Positions 8,136 to 17,003 of a stretch of 24,355 nt of DNA are shown here, piece after piece. A program made the translations under genes and the position numbers. Position 1 is the first letter of the stretch, and each line of letters starts with the position of its first letter. Origin of the DNA: Lachnoclostridium sp. UBA739 (lineage in GTDB: Bacteria > Bacillota_A > Clostridia > Lachnospirales > Lachnospiraceae); NCBI GenBank assembly GCA_002297865.1, contig DBKX01000432.1:17596-41950 (forward strand). Reading direction: 5' to 3'. The notes under the pieces are model-generated. The model saw nothing but the letters and a program-made list of their open reading frames with translations. It was not told the origin of the DNA and did no database searches.

Positions 8136-8326
8136 ATGATTTATATTTATAACGAAAAACTAAGAATCAGGGAAAAATTAATAAAGCGATTTGGGAAAGT
8201 AATTACTTAGAGTCTGATGAAAAGAATGGATACGCATATCTTGAGGCAGTTCAAGATGCTTTAAGAGATTTAGAATATATAGCTTTAAACAGTGTATATG
8301 ATAGAGAGGGGAAGATTAAAAGATGA
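8136..8326 (+). pseudogene. Short ORF interrupted by a one-base frameshift (about 63 residues if restored)
   Basis: An ATG at 8136, behind AGGAAGGA, opens a 24-codon frame that stops at 8208-8210. From 8153 the -1 frame is open for 57 codons to a TGA at 8324-8326, has no start codon of its own, and overlaps the next gene's ATG as ATGA (typical coupling). Adding one A to, or slipping back one base on, the five-A run at 8155-8159 joins both into one 63-residue hydrophilic protein that begins MIYIYNEKT and contains A-I-W-E-S-N-Y-L-E. Good Shine-Dalgarno, coupling and coding-like composition argue for a real gene. Whether it is a mutation, a sequencing error or programmed/transcriptional slippage cannot be decided here. 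I do not recognise the product and see no peptide-precursor features. Confidence 0.6.
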
Positions 8327-9366
8327 GTAAACAAATAGAAAAAGATGCAGTTTGTACGATAGCTTCAAAAAACTATTTAGCGCAAACAATGGTTATGGCA
8401 AAGAGTATTTGGGAATGTAATATGAAAAGAAAGGTATATATTCTGATTGCAGATAATGTGGATGATGAAATTAAGCTAGAAGATATGGAATTCAATAAGA
8501 ATATAACTTTAGTAACTTTAAAAGAGTTACATATTGAAAATGTCAATAAAATGGCTTTCTATTATAATCTAGTTGAATTTAACACAGCAGTGAAACCATT
8601 TTTTATGAAATATTTACTGGATACATTTCATCTAAATAAGTTAATTTATTTGGATCCGGATACTATGGTGTTTCATGATTTTGATCATACTTTTGAGTGT
8701 TTAGAGACAGACTCTATTGTTATTACCCCTCATGTTATTACTTCGAAAAAAGAATTATATACCGACCACGAAGAATTTTTAATGTTTGGTACATATAATT
8801 TAGGTTTTCTAGGAATAAAGAGTGGTGAGATCACCATGGCATTTTTGGACTGGTGGGCGGAAAAGTTAGAAGAAAGCTGTTTCTATGATCCAGATAGGGG
8901 ACTTGCCTGGGATCAAAAGTGGGTAAATATGGTTCCTGCTATTTTCCCTAAGGTAAAAATATTAAAGGATCCAGGATATAATGTATCTTACTGGAATTTA
9001 CAAGAGCGTAAGGTAGAAGAGAAAGAGAAGAATTTTATCGTGAATAAACAATATCCTCTTGTATTCTATCATTTTAGTCATTTTAATATTGAAAAGAAAG
9101 GATATATTATTGACTATGGACCAGGACGATTAAGAGTAAGGTTGGAAGATCACAAAGAACTTATTCATATTTTTGATAAGTATTGCAAAGAACTAGCTTC
9201 GATGAATCTTGATATGTATAAAAAGAAAACATATTGCTTTAATTATTTTAGTAACGGGCAGGAAATAAAACCTGAGTTTAGAAAGGCATTCATTAATAGT
9301 AGTCAATTTAGTAATATTGAGAATCCTTTTGTGGAACTGTCTGAGTTAGACTTTTCAGTCCAATAA
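8323..9366 (+). CDS. Putative GT-A-fold glycosyltransferase
   Basis: This 347-residue protein begins with a V-C-T-I-A-S-K-N-Y-L-A-Q strand typical of GT-A-type nucleotide-sugar transferases. It carries a D-x-D-type metal/nucleotide-sugar motif, Asp111-Pro-Asp113, in L-I-Y-L-D-P-D-T-M-V, followed by N-L-G-F-L-G-I, A-W-D-Q-K-W and a late Y-H-F-S-H-F motif, as seen in GT8-like families. No membrane segment or signal peptide is seen, so it acts in the cytosol. Its ATG overlaps the stop of the preceding short ORF (ATGA), indicating translational coupling. It probably adds a sugar to, or builds the glycan acceptor of, the cluster product. Sugar donor and acceptor are not predictable from the sequence. 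Confidence 0.8.
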   Translation: MSKQIEKDAVCTIASKNYLAQTMVMAKSIWECNMKRKVYILIADNVDDEIKLEDMEFNKNITLVTLKELHIENVNKMAFYYNLVEFNTAVKPFFMKYLLDTFHLNKLIYLDPDTMVFHDFDHTFECLETDSIVITPHVITSKKELYTDHEEFLMFGTYNLGFLGIKSGEITMAFLDWWAEKLEESCFYDPDRGLAWDQKWVNMVPAIFPKVKILKDPGYNVSYWNLQERKVEEKEKNFIVNKQYPLVFYHFSHFNIEKKGYIIDYGPGRLRVRLEDHKELIHIFDKYCKELASMNLDMYKKKTYCFNYFSNGQEIKPEFRKAFINSSQFSNIENPFVELSELDFSVQ

Positions 9367-9377
9367 GGAGGTAGCGG

Positions 9378-10211
9378 ATGAAACAAAGAGGAAAGCAGAA
9401 GGTAATATTGTATGGAAATTGTCATATGGAATGTATTCGTTTATACTTATTGTCTTCTTGTCAGTTTAGTGAAAAATACGAAATAGTTGACTTGCCGCCT
9501 ATATTTCGTTTAAATCAAGAAAACATCAATTTTGATATTTTTCATGAATGTGCGGTATTTATTTATCAAGAAGTAAGTGATCAAACATATAAGGCGTTAG
9601 GGACAAAGAACATTATAGCAAGATTACCTGCAGATTGTATTAAAATTTGCATAACAAAGTCTTACTTTACAGGATATCATCCTCAGTATTGTTATAACAC
9701 GGATTGTAAATCAGAACCAGGATATGAGTTTGGTCGTTTCCCATATGGAGATAGCAATATTCTGAGTATGCATGGTACAAAGAGTAAAGACGAGATACTA
9801 AAAATCTTAAGTGATGAAGATTTCTATTCAAAAGAATATGTAAGAGCTAATGTAGAAAATACGCTACAAGAGTTAAGAAGACGCGAGCAAGATGTAGATA
9901 TTAAGATAGCAGATTATATAGAGGAGAATTTTCAGAAGAAAATGATTTTTCATACGGTAGATCACCCAAATTATGAAATTATTCACTATATATCCAGTGA
10001 AATATTGGAAAGGCTTAATCTAGATTCAAATGAAATTAGACATATTATCATAGAGGGACTGAAGCGGGTAGTTATTCCAATTTATCCATCTGTGATTAAA
10101 GCACTTGAGCTTAAATTTGTATCGGCGGACACGAGGTATTCATATTTTTATCATGAAATTACATTTTCAGAATACATAAAATTATATATGGAAAGCTGCT
10201 ATGGTATGTAG
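9378..10211 (+). CDS. WcbI-like polysaccharide biosynthesis putative acyltransferase
   Basis: This 277-residue protein opens with K-V-I-L-Y-G-N-C-H-M-E (Gly13-Asn14-Cys15-His16), the first-strand G-N-C-Q/H signature of the WcbI family, and has a later H-T-V-D-H-P-N motif also usual in that family. WcbI from Burkholderia capsule loci has an SGNH-hydrolase-like fold, binds CoA and is thought to acetylate a sugar. The gene follows the glycosyltransferase by 11 bases behind a perfect AAGGAGGT ribosome binding site. The pairing with a glycosyltransferase supports a sugar-decorating step. The His in place of the more frequent Gln is a minor variant. I am fairly sure of the family; the transferred group is inference. 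Confidence 0.7.
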   Translation: MKQRGKQKVILYGNCHMECIRLYLLSSCQFSEKYEIVDLPPIFRLNQENINFDIFHECAVFIYQEVSDQTYKALGTKNIIARLPADCIKICITKSYFTGYHPQYCYNTDCKSEPGYEFGRFPYGDSNILSMHGTKSKDEILKILSDEDFYSKEYVRANVENTLQELRRREQDVDIKIADYIEENFQKKMIFHTVDHPNYEIIHYISSEILERLNLDSNEIRHIIIEGLKRVVIPIYPSVIKALELKFVSADTRYSYFYHEITFSEYIKLYMESCYGM

Positions 10212-10271
10212 ATTCTGGTTTGTACATAGTGAATGACATTGAAAAGAAAATATAGAACTGAGGGATAAGAC

Positions 10272-11999
10272 ATGAGTTATTTATTTCCTTTTATTAAAAG
10301 GTATAAGATCAAGTATGTATTGGCATTAATCATTATCATGATTACATGTACAATATCAATAATGAGCCCTTTTATATCGGGAACAATAATTGATAAAGTA
10401 ATTATTGGTGGGAGTAAGAATTTACTACCTATAATGATAGCAATATATCTGGGTTGTTCCATTATTAGATCAGCATTAAAATACATACTTACAATGATTT
10501 TTGAAAAAACATCACAAGATATTGTGCTTGGATTTAGAAATAATATGTTTGCTCAATTGGTGAATCAGAACTTTCGCTTTTTTGACAATCATAAAACGGG
10601 AGAACTGCTTTCTAGGTTAACAGGAGACATTGAAAATATAAGAAAGTTTATGAGTACTTCTATGTGTGCCGCTATAGAAGATACGTTTTTGCTTTTTTCA
10701 TCACTATTTATGATTTGTTTTGTTGATTATCATTTTACAATATGTATTGCTATTATAATGGTTAGTTCAGCTATTATTACAGTAAAACAGTTGGATGCTT
10801 TGAGGGAACCATTCATGTCTCTTAATGAGAAGTATACCGCACTTAGTTCGTTTGTACAAGAGAATATAGATGGAAATCGAGTTGTAAAGGCATGCAATCA
10901 GGAGAATTACGAAATTGAAAAAATGGAAATGTTAAATCAGCAATATCGTGATTCTGAGCTTAACATACAGAATATTACCAAAAAGTATGCACCAATGTTT
11001 GAATTTATATCGAATTCAACTATTGTATTGATGTATCTAATTGGAGGTATTCTTGTAATACTAGATCAAATAACAATTGGTAAAATTGTAACTGCATGTG
11101 GTTATGTTTGGATGACAAATATGTTGTTGAAGGATATTTCATGGATTTTAAATGATTATAGACGATTTAAGGTTTCTGTGGATAAAATTAATCATTTAAT
11201 GAGTGAAACATACTTGCATCAAGAAAGTGACAAAAGTTCAGAAGCAAAACCAAACAAGGTTTATGGTGACATTGAATTTGAGAAAGTTTCCTTTAAGTAT
11301 AATGACAGGTATGTATTACAGGATATTAATTTCAAGATTAAAAGGGGAATGAAAGTTGGAATTATCGGTAAGACAGGTTCTGGAAAATCAACATTAATGC
11401 ATTTATTATGCAAATTTTATAAGCCTATAGAAGGTAAAATCAAAATAAATAATCAAGACATAAATGAAATAGACACCAATGTGCTCAGAAATAGTATCAG
11501 CATATGTATGCAGAATAATTATCTATTTTCCAAGACAATATATGATAATATTTCATTTGGAACAGATACTTGCACCAGTGAAGACATTTTTAAGTATGCT
11601 CATATTTCAGATGCGGACAGCTTCATTGACAAAATGCCAGAAGGGTACCAGACTATTATAGGAGAAGAGGGAGTTGGCTTATCTGGTGGCCAGAGACAGA
11701 GAGTCTCGCTTGCCAGGGCTCTAATCGCTGACAGGGAAATACTAATTCTTGACGATACAACCTCTGCAGTAGACATGCATACTGAGGTAAAAATAATAAA
11801 ACGAATAAGAGATATAGCAAAGAAATTTACATTCTTTATTATTTCTCAGAGAATCTTTGCTGTAAAAGATGCAGACATAATTCTTGTTATGGATGGTGGT
11901 AGGATTATTGAATCTGGAACTCATGAGGAATTAATAGAAAGTAAAAACTACTATTATAGTCTTTACAGACAGCAGAGTGGTTTTATTAAGGGAGAATAA
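10272..11999 (+). CDS. ABC exporter half-transporter with degenerate ATPase site
   Basis: This 575-residue protein has six predicted membrane helices (about 1-310) and a C-terminal ATPase. Walker A is G366-K-T-G-S-G-K-S and the signature L470-S-G-G-Q is intact. After the Walker B aspartate (Asp494) the catalytic glutamate is replaced by Asp495, and the switch histidine is replaced by Gln526 (I-I-S-Q-R). This is the pattern of the degenerate partner in heterodimeric exporters such as TM287/288. The next gene supplies the complementary subunit, with a gap of 28 bases. The gene lies 60 bases after the WcbI-like gene with GAGGGAT before ATG. It is likely to form an exporter for the cluster product, or to give self-protection. 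There is no C39 peptidase domain at the N-terminus, so it is not a leader-cleaving bacteriocin exporter. Confidence 0.92.
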   Translation: MSYLFPFIKRYKIKYVLALIIIMITCTISIMSPFISGTIIDKVIIGGSKNLLPIMIAIYLGCSIIRSALKYILTMIFEKTSQDIVLGFRNNMFAQLVNQNFRFFDNHKTGELLSRLTGDIENIRKFMSTSMCAAIEDTFLLFSSLFMICFVDYHFTICIAIIMVSSAIITVKQLDALREPFMSLNEKYTALSSFVQENIDGNRVVKACNQENYEIEKMEMLNQQYRDSELNIQNITKKYAPMFEFISNSTIVLMYLIGGILVILDQITIGKIVTACGYVWMTNMLLKDISWILNDYRRFKVSVDKINHLMSETYLHQESDKSSEAKPNKVYGDIEFEKVSFKYNDRYVLQDINFKIKRGMKVGIIGKTGSGKSTLMHLLCKFYKPIEGKIKINNQDINEIDTNVLRNSISICMQNNYLFSKTIYDNISFGTDTCTSEDIFKYAHISDADSFIDKMPEGYQTIIGEEGVGLSGGQRQRVSLARALIADREILILDDTTSAVDMHTEVKIIKRIRDIAKKFTFFIISQRIFAVKDADIILVMDGGRIIESGTHEELIESKNYYYSLYRQQSGFIKGE

Positions 12000-12027
12000 G
12001 TACATTCTGAGAGGAGCAGATGTAGAG

Positions 12028-13809
12028 ATGGCAAGAAATCAATATAATGTTGACGAAACTTTAAAAGAGAAATTTAATTATAAACAATTCAAACGTTTTT
12101 TGCTTTATCTGAAGCCATATAAAGCAAAAATGATAATTACAGTAGCACTTATGCTGTTATCTTCGGTGTTAAGTATGATTACACCAAAGATACTTATCAT
12201 TATTTTAGATGAGTACATACCTAATAAGAGGACAAGAAGTCTTATTATTACTTGTATTATGTTATTGTTTTTAAACGTTATTATATCGCTGCTTATGCGT
12301 ATTAAAATGTCAATTTCTGCCCAGGTAGGACAGAACGTAGTATGCAACATAAGGAGAGATATTTTTAATAAAATCCAGTATCTTCCGTTTTCCTTTTATG
12401 ATGATAAGCCACATGGTAAAATCCAAATTAGGATTGTAAATTATGTTAACAGTTTAAGTGACCTAATTACAAATGGCATAGTAAATACAATTACAGATAC
12501 ACTAAGTCTAATTATTATTATCTTTTTTATGTTTTCCATAAATGTACGTTTAACATGTATCTGCTTACTAGGACTTCCAATTCTATTTTTAGCTACCTTT
12601 ATCATTAGGAAAAAACAAAGAACTGCATGGCAGTCGTCTTGCAACAAGGCATCCAATATCAATGCCCTCATATCAGAGAGTATCTATGGCATACGAACTA
12701 TAAAGAGTTTTGGAAAAGAAGAGGAAACAATTCGTAATTTTAATTTGGCAAGTAATCAGAATAAGAAGTCTTGGTTAAGTGCAGTAAGATTAAATACATT
12801 ACTTTGGCCAATTGTAATCAATGTCTCGGTTTTTACGACTGCAGCTATTTACATTTACGGTGTGAGCTGTATCGATAAAGATGTAAATGGAATAACAATT
12901 GGTGTGATTATTGCAATGTGTACTTACATAGATAGATTCTGGGCACCGATTAATACTATGGCAGGTTTTTATAACTCACTTATTACTACGGTTTCCTATT
13001 TAGAGAGAATATTTGAAACAATTGATGAACCAATTTTAGTAAAGGACTCGGAAGATGCAGTAGATATTCCAGAGATAAAGGGAAGTGTTGAATTCAAAGA
13101 TTTAAGCTTTGGTTATGAGGAAAATCAACTTATTTTGAAAAATGTAAATTTACAGGTAGAGAGTGGAATGGCGATTGGTATTGTAGGTCCAACTGGTTCT
13201 GGTAAAACTACAATTATAAATCTCATTAACAGATTTTATCCAGTTGAAAAAGACCAGATATTCATTGATGGCTTTGATATTAGCAAAGTAACAATCCAGT
13301 CTTTACGAAGACAGATAGGAACTATGATGCAAGAAAGTTTTCTTTTTTGTGGAACCGTTTTAGAAAATATTCAATATGGAAACATGGACGCTACAAAAGA
13401 AGATGTCATCCGAGCTTGTAAGTTAGTACATGTTCATGAAATTATTATGGGATTAGATCAGGGGTATGATACAATCATTACAGAAAGGGGAAACCAGCTT
13501 TCAGTTGGACAGCGTCAGCTCCTTTGTTTTGCACGAGTTATTGTTTCAAATCCTAAGATATTAATACTAGATGAAGCAACTTCAAGTATTGATACAGAAA
13601 CTGAAATGTTATTGCAAAAGGGATTAGCAGAAGTAATAGAGAATCGAACGTCATTCATTATTGCTCATCGCTTGTCTACTATTCGTCAGTGTGATTTGAT
13701 CGTCTATTTAGAAGATGGAAAAATCAAAGAGTGTGGAAAGTATGATGATCTGCTGAGTAAACAGGGAGCTTTCTATAAGCTCTATATGTCACAGTATGCA
13801 CATGAATAA
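12028..13809 (+). CDS. ABC exporter half-transporter, catalytically competent partner
   Basis: This 593-residue type IV exporter half has six membrane helices (about 30-320) and an ATPase with Walker A (G387-P-T-G-S-G-K-T), Walker B Asp515 and the normal catalytic Glu516, and switch His547 (I-I-A-H-R). Its signature motif is L491-S-V-G-Q instead of LSGGQ; in TM287/288-type heterodimers the competent subunit carries the altered signature that faces the partner's degenerate site, which fits exactly. A GTG at 11977 would extend the protein by 17 residues over the upstream gene, but GAGGAG at 12011 and the ATG at 12028 give the usual start. This is the last gene of the cluster in this direction. 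No hairpin terminator follows it. Confidence 0.92.
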   Translation: MARNQYNVDETLKEKFNYKQFKRFLLYLKPYKAKMIITVALMLLSSVLSMITPKILIIILDEYIPNKRTRSLIITCIMLLFLNVIISLLMRIKMSISAQVGQNVVCNIRRDIFNKIQYLPFSFYDDKPHGKIQIRIVNYVNSLSDLITNGIVNTITDTLSLIIIIFFMFSINVRLTCICLLGLPILFLATFIIRKKQRTAWQSSCNKASNINALISESIYGIRTIKSFGKEEETIRNFNLASNQNKKSWLSAVRLNTLLWPIVINVSVFTTAAIYIYGVSCIDKDVNGITIGVIIAMCTYIDRFWAPINTMAGFYNSLITTVSYLERIFETIDEPILVKDSEDAVDIPEIKGSVEFKDLSFGYEENQLILKNVNLQVESGMAIGIVGPTGSGKTTIINLINRFYPVEKDQIFIDGFDISKVTIQSLRRQIGTMMQESFLFCGTVLENIQYGNMDATKEDVIRACKLVHVHEIIMGLDQGYDTIITERGNQLSVGQRQLLCFARVIVSNPKILILDEATSSIDTETEMLLQKGLAEVIENRTSFIIAHRLSTIRQCDLIVYLEDGKIKECGKYDDLLSKQGAFYKLYMSQYAHE

Positions 13810-13832
13810 TATTAAACTTTTTTATGTAATAC

Positions 13833-13861
13833 TTTTAACCATAAGAGAAAGGGTGTATACT
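13833..13861 (+). promoter_or_regulatory. Possible glnN promoter
   Basis: TTTTAA (13833-13838) and TATACT (13856-13861) are separated by 17 bases, about 60 bases before the glnN Shine-Dalgarno. The -10 is good and the -35 is weak. Because there is no terminator after the exporter gene, read-through from the cluster is also possible. Confidence 0.35.
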
Positions 13862-13928
13862 TATTCTTATTATAAATTCATTATTTTAAAGACACAGAAT
13901 GTATTCTAATAATTAAGGGAGACTCGAT

Positions 13929-16037
13929 ATGAAAGAGAATATTAAAGACATTTATGGTTTAAATGTATTTGACGACGCAACTATGCAGGAGAGATTGCCT
14001 AAAAAGGCATATGACTCTTTAAAAAAGACAATGAATGAAGGAAAGACGTTGCAACCAGAAGTTGCAGAAATTGTTGCAAATGCGATTAAGGACTGGGCAA
14101 TTGAAAAAGGAGCAACTCACTATACGCATTGGTTTCAGCCAATGACGGGAATTACTGCTGAAAAGCAGGATGCATTTATTAATCCAATGCAGAATGGAAA
14201 GGTAATCCTAGAGTTCTCAGGAAAGGAACTTGTGAAAGGAGAACCGGATGCTTCATCATTTCCAAATGGAGGATTACGTTCTACATTTGAGGCGAGAGGT
14301 TATACAGCTTGGGATTGTACATCTCCAGTCTTTATTAAAGAAGATAAAACAACAACACTGTGTATTCCAACTGCGTTTTGTTCTTATACAGGTGAAGCTC
14401 TAGATATGAAAACACCATTACTTCGATCTATGGAAGCAATTAATAAGCAAGCAACTCGTATCTTACGTTTATTAGGTGACACTCAAGTTAAGAGTGTAAC
14501 ACCATCTGTTGGTGCAGAGCAGGAATACTTTATTGTTAGCAAAGATGCTTACAAGATGAGGGATGACCTAAAATTTTGTGGACGCACTTTATTCGGTGCT
14601 CAGCCTCCTAAAGGTCAAGAAATGGAAGACCACTATTTTGGGCGTATAAAAGATAAAATATTAGAGTTCATGGATGATGTAAACAATAACTTATGGAAAA
14701 TGGGAGTACCAGCAAAGACACAGCATAATGAAGTTGCACCTGGGCAGCATGAATTAGCCCCAATATTCGCATCTGCAAATGTTGCAACGGACCATAATCA
14801 GCTTATTATGGAAACCTTAAAAAGAATTGCAGACCATCATAATCTAAAATGTCTCCTTCATGAAAAGCCATTTGCAGAGGTTAACGGTTCAGGAAAACAT
14901 AATAACTGGTCACTAGTTACCGATTACGGAAAGAATTTATTAAACCCTGGGAAAACCCCACATGAGAATGTTCAGTTTCTTGTATTTTTAAGTGCAATTA
15001 TTGCTGCAGTTGATAAAAATGTTGATTTATTAAGAGTATCTTCTGCAAATGCAGGAAATGACTATAGATTAGGAGCGCAAGAAGCACCACCAGTTATTAT
15101 CTCTGTTTTTGTTGGAGAACAATTGGAAGATGTTATTGCTCAGATTATTGAAACTGGAGAAGCACACAATAGTAAGCAGCCGGAAGTATTAGATACAGGT
15201 GTACATACTATGCCAAGTCTGAAAAAAGATGACACAGATCGAAACAGAACATCACCTTTTGCTTTTACAGGCAATAAGTTTGAGTTTAGAAGTGTGCCAT
15301 CATCAGCTTCTATTGCAGATTGTAATATTGTCTTAAATACAATTGTAGCAGAAGAACTAAGCAATATGTCAGATCAGATAGAAAAAAGTGATGACGTTGA
15401 CAAAACAGTACATGATCTAATTAAGAAATTATTGTATGATCACCAGAAGATTATCTTTAATGGAGATGGTTATGCAAAGGAATGGGTAGAAGAAGCGGAG
15501 CGAAGAGGTATTCCAAATATTAAGTCTACCGTAGATGCAATTCCAGCATTAGTAACAGATAAGGCGATTCATTTATTTGAAAAGCATGAAGTGTATAATC
15601 AAAAAGAATTGAATGCCAGAAAAGAAATTATGTATGAAACATATTCTAAGACCATTAATATTGAGGCAAGAACTATGATTTCTATGGTTTCAGTTCAATA
15701 TATACCTGCTGTAACTAAATTTACTAGAGAATTGGCAGATACCATTAATTCAATCAAACAAGCAGCTCCTAACAGTAAAGTCAATGCATATGAGAGCATA
15801 TTAAATGACTCTGTATCTTTAATAAATGAAGCTTACTCAAGTCTTCATAATTTAAATACTAATTTAAAAAGAACTTCAGAAATAGGGGATAGCTGCGTAT
15901 TAGCAACTTACTTTAGAGATGTAATTATTCCAATTATGCAAGAACTCAGAAGTAAAATTGATAAACTTGAAGAGATAGTGGATAAGGAATACTGGCCAGT
16001 TCCTTCTTATAGCGATATGCTTTACTTCTTGTCCTAA
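13929..16037 (+). CDS. glnN: Glutamine synthetase, type III
   Basis: This 702-residue enzyme condenses ammonia and glutamate to glutamine with ATP in the cytosol. The length (about 700, against about 450 for type I) and motifs mark GSIII: F-P-N-G-G-L-R-S-T-F-E-A-R-G-Y near residue 110, metal-binding Glu197-Gln-Glu199, N267-E-V-A-P-G-Q-H-E, the glutamate-binding loop N319-G-S-G-K-H-N-N-W, and N-R-T-S-P-F-A-F-T-G-N. AAGGGAG precedes the ATG. It sits 119 bases after the exporter gene and ends with its own hairpin. It could simply be housekeeping nitrogen assimilation. It lies between the accessory cluster and tatD, so it may have arrived with the insertion, and glutamine supply could serve the amino-acid-using cluster; that link is inference. 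Confidence 0.97.
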   Translation: MKENIKDIYGLNVFDDATMQERLPKKAYDSLKKTMNEGKTLQPEVAEIVANAIKDWAIEKGATHYTHWFQPMTGITAEKQDAFINPMQNGKVILEFSGKELVKGEPDASSFPNGGLRSTFEARGYTAWDCTSPVFIKEDKTTTLCIPTAFCSYTGEALDMKTPLLRSMEAINKQATRILRLLGDTQVKSVTPSVGAEQEYFIVSKDAYKMRDDLKFCGRTLFGAQPPKGQEMEDHYFGRIKDKILEFMDDVNNNLWKMGVPAKTQHNEVAPGQHELAPIFASANVATDHNQLIMETLKRIADHHNLKCLLHEKPFAEVNGSGKHNNWSLVTDYGKNLLNPGKTPHENVQFLVFLSAIIAAVDKNVDLLRVSSANAGNDYRLGAQEAPPVIISVFVGEQLEDVIAQIIETGEAHNSKQPEVLDTGVHTMPSLKKDDTDRNRTSPFAFTGNKFEFRSVPSSASIADCNIVLNTIVAEELSNMSDQIEKSDDVDKTVHDLIKKLLYDHQKIIFNGDGYAKEWVEEAERRGIPNIKSTVDAIPALVTDKAIHLFEKHEVYNQKELNARKEIMYETYSKTINIEARTMISMVSVQYIPAVTKFTRELADTINSIKQAAPNSKVNAYESILNDSVSLINEAYSSLHNLNTNLKRTSEIGDSCVLATYFRDVIIPIMQELRSKIDKLEEIVDKEYWPVPSYSDMLYFLS

Positions 16038-16076
16038 ACTGTGTAAAAAGGAAGATGATATTAAAATAGATAATTG

Positions 16077-16121
16077 TAGGTGTTCTGCGCTCATAAATTA
16101 ATGCAGGACACCTATTATTTT
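16077..16121 (+). terminator. Terminator after glnN
   Basis: A 12-bp stem (16077-16088 with 16103-16114, one G-U pair) has a 14-base loop and is followed by TTATTTT. It lies 40 bases downstream of the glnN stop. The large loop and mixed T-tract make it moderate rather than strong. Confidence 0.7.
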
Positions 16122-16221
16122 GGTCTTAAAAGTAAAAAACATGAAATGCCCCTTTTAGTTGATAGTTTTTTTTGTTAGAATAGTAAGTATTGAATTGAAA
16201 CGAAAGAGGTTTTAAACAGAT

Positions 16222-16989
16222 ATGATATTCGAAAGCCATGCTCATTACGAAGATGAGCGTTTTAATGAAGATAGAAAAGAACTTCTAGAATCTTTTTCCA
16301 CTAACGGAATCGGTTACGTAGTAAATGTTGCTTCCAGTCTAGAGACCATAGATAAAACAATGGCTCTTATGAAAGAGTATGATTTTATCTATGGAACGGT
16401 AGGTGTTCATCCAGAAGAGTGTGCACCGTTACAGGAATCGGATATGGAACGTTTTAAAGAGCTATGCAAAGAGCCAAAGGTTGTTGCAATAGGTGAAATT
16501 GGGCTAGACTATTACTGGAATGAGCCGGAACCAGAAATTCAAAAAAAATGGTTCATCAGACAGCTAGAAATTGCCAAAGAAGTAAAACTTCCGGTCATTA
16601 TTCATAGCAGAGATGCCGCAAAAGATACTATGGATATCATGAAACAGTGTCATGCAGAAGAAATTGGCGGAGTAGTGCACTGTTTTTCCTATTCAGCAGA
16701 GATGGCAAAAGAATTTATAAAAATGGGCTTCTATATAGGAGTTGGTGGAGTAGTAACCTTTAAAAATGGGAAAAAGTTAAAAGAAGTAGTAGAACAGATA
16801 CCATTAAAAAGCATTTTATTAGAGACAGACTGTCCGTATATGTCACCCGTTCCACATCGTGGTGAGAGAAACTCTTCCCTTAATATAAAATACATCGCAG
16901 AAGAAATTGCGAAAATCAAAAATGTTTCATACGAAACTGTAGTCAGTGTGACGGAAGAGAATGCAAAAAGAATGTATCAAATACAGTAA
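16222..16989 (+). CDS. tatD: TatD family metal-dependent deoxyribonuclease
   Basis: This 255-residue TIM-barrel hydrolase has the full TatD metal-site set: H6-A-H8 at the first strand, Glu92 in A-I-G-E-I-G-L-D-Y, H-S-R-D-A, V-H-C-F-S, and Asp203 in L-E-T-D-C-P-Y. The family comprises magnesium-dependent DNases/phosphodiesterases with DNA-repair or quality-control roles in the cytoplasm. AAAGAGG lies before the ATG. It is followed after 14 bases by ksgA and forms an operon with it. In many Firmicutes metG, tatD, rnmV and ksgA are adjacent; here metG is about 15 kb upstream and no rnmV lies between tatD and ksgA. Confidence 0.95.
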   Translation: MIFESHAHYEDERFNEDRKELLESFSTNGIGYVVNVASSLETIDKTMALMKEYDFIYGTVGVHPEECAPLQESDMERFKELCKEPKVVAIGEIGLDYYWNEPEPEIQKKWFIRQLEIAKEVKLPVIIHSRDAAKDTMDIMKQCHAEEIGGVVHCFSYSAEMAKEFIKMGFYIGVGGVVTFKNGKKLKEVVEQIPLKSILLETDCPYMSPVPHRGERNSSLNIKYIAEEIAKIKNVSYETVVSVTEENAKRMYQIQ

Positions 16990-17003
16990 TGAGAGGTAAA
17001 TGA

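Noticed and set aside
11977..12027. GTG-initiated N-terminal extension of the second exporter subunit
   Set aside because: It overlaps the upstream gene and a better Shine-Dalgarno/ATG pair exists at 12011/12028.
1691..13809. RiPP or bacteriocin cluster (C39-like domains and ABC exporters)
   Set aside because: The exporters lack N-terminal C39 peptidase domains, no leader/core precursor with a double-glycine site was found, and the C39-like domains are BtrH-type next to NRPS and carrier proteins.
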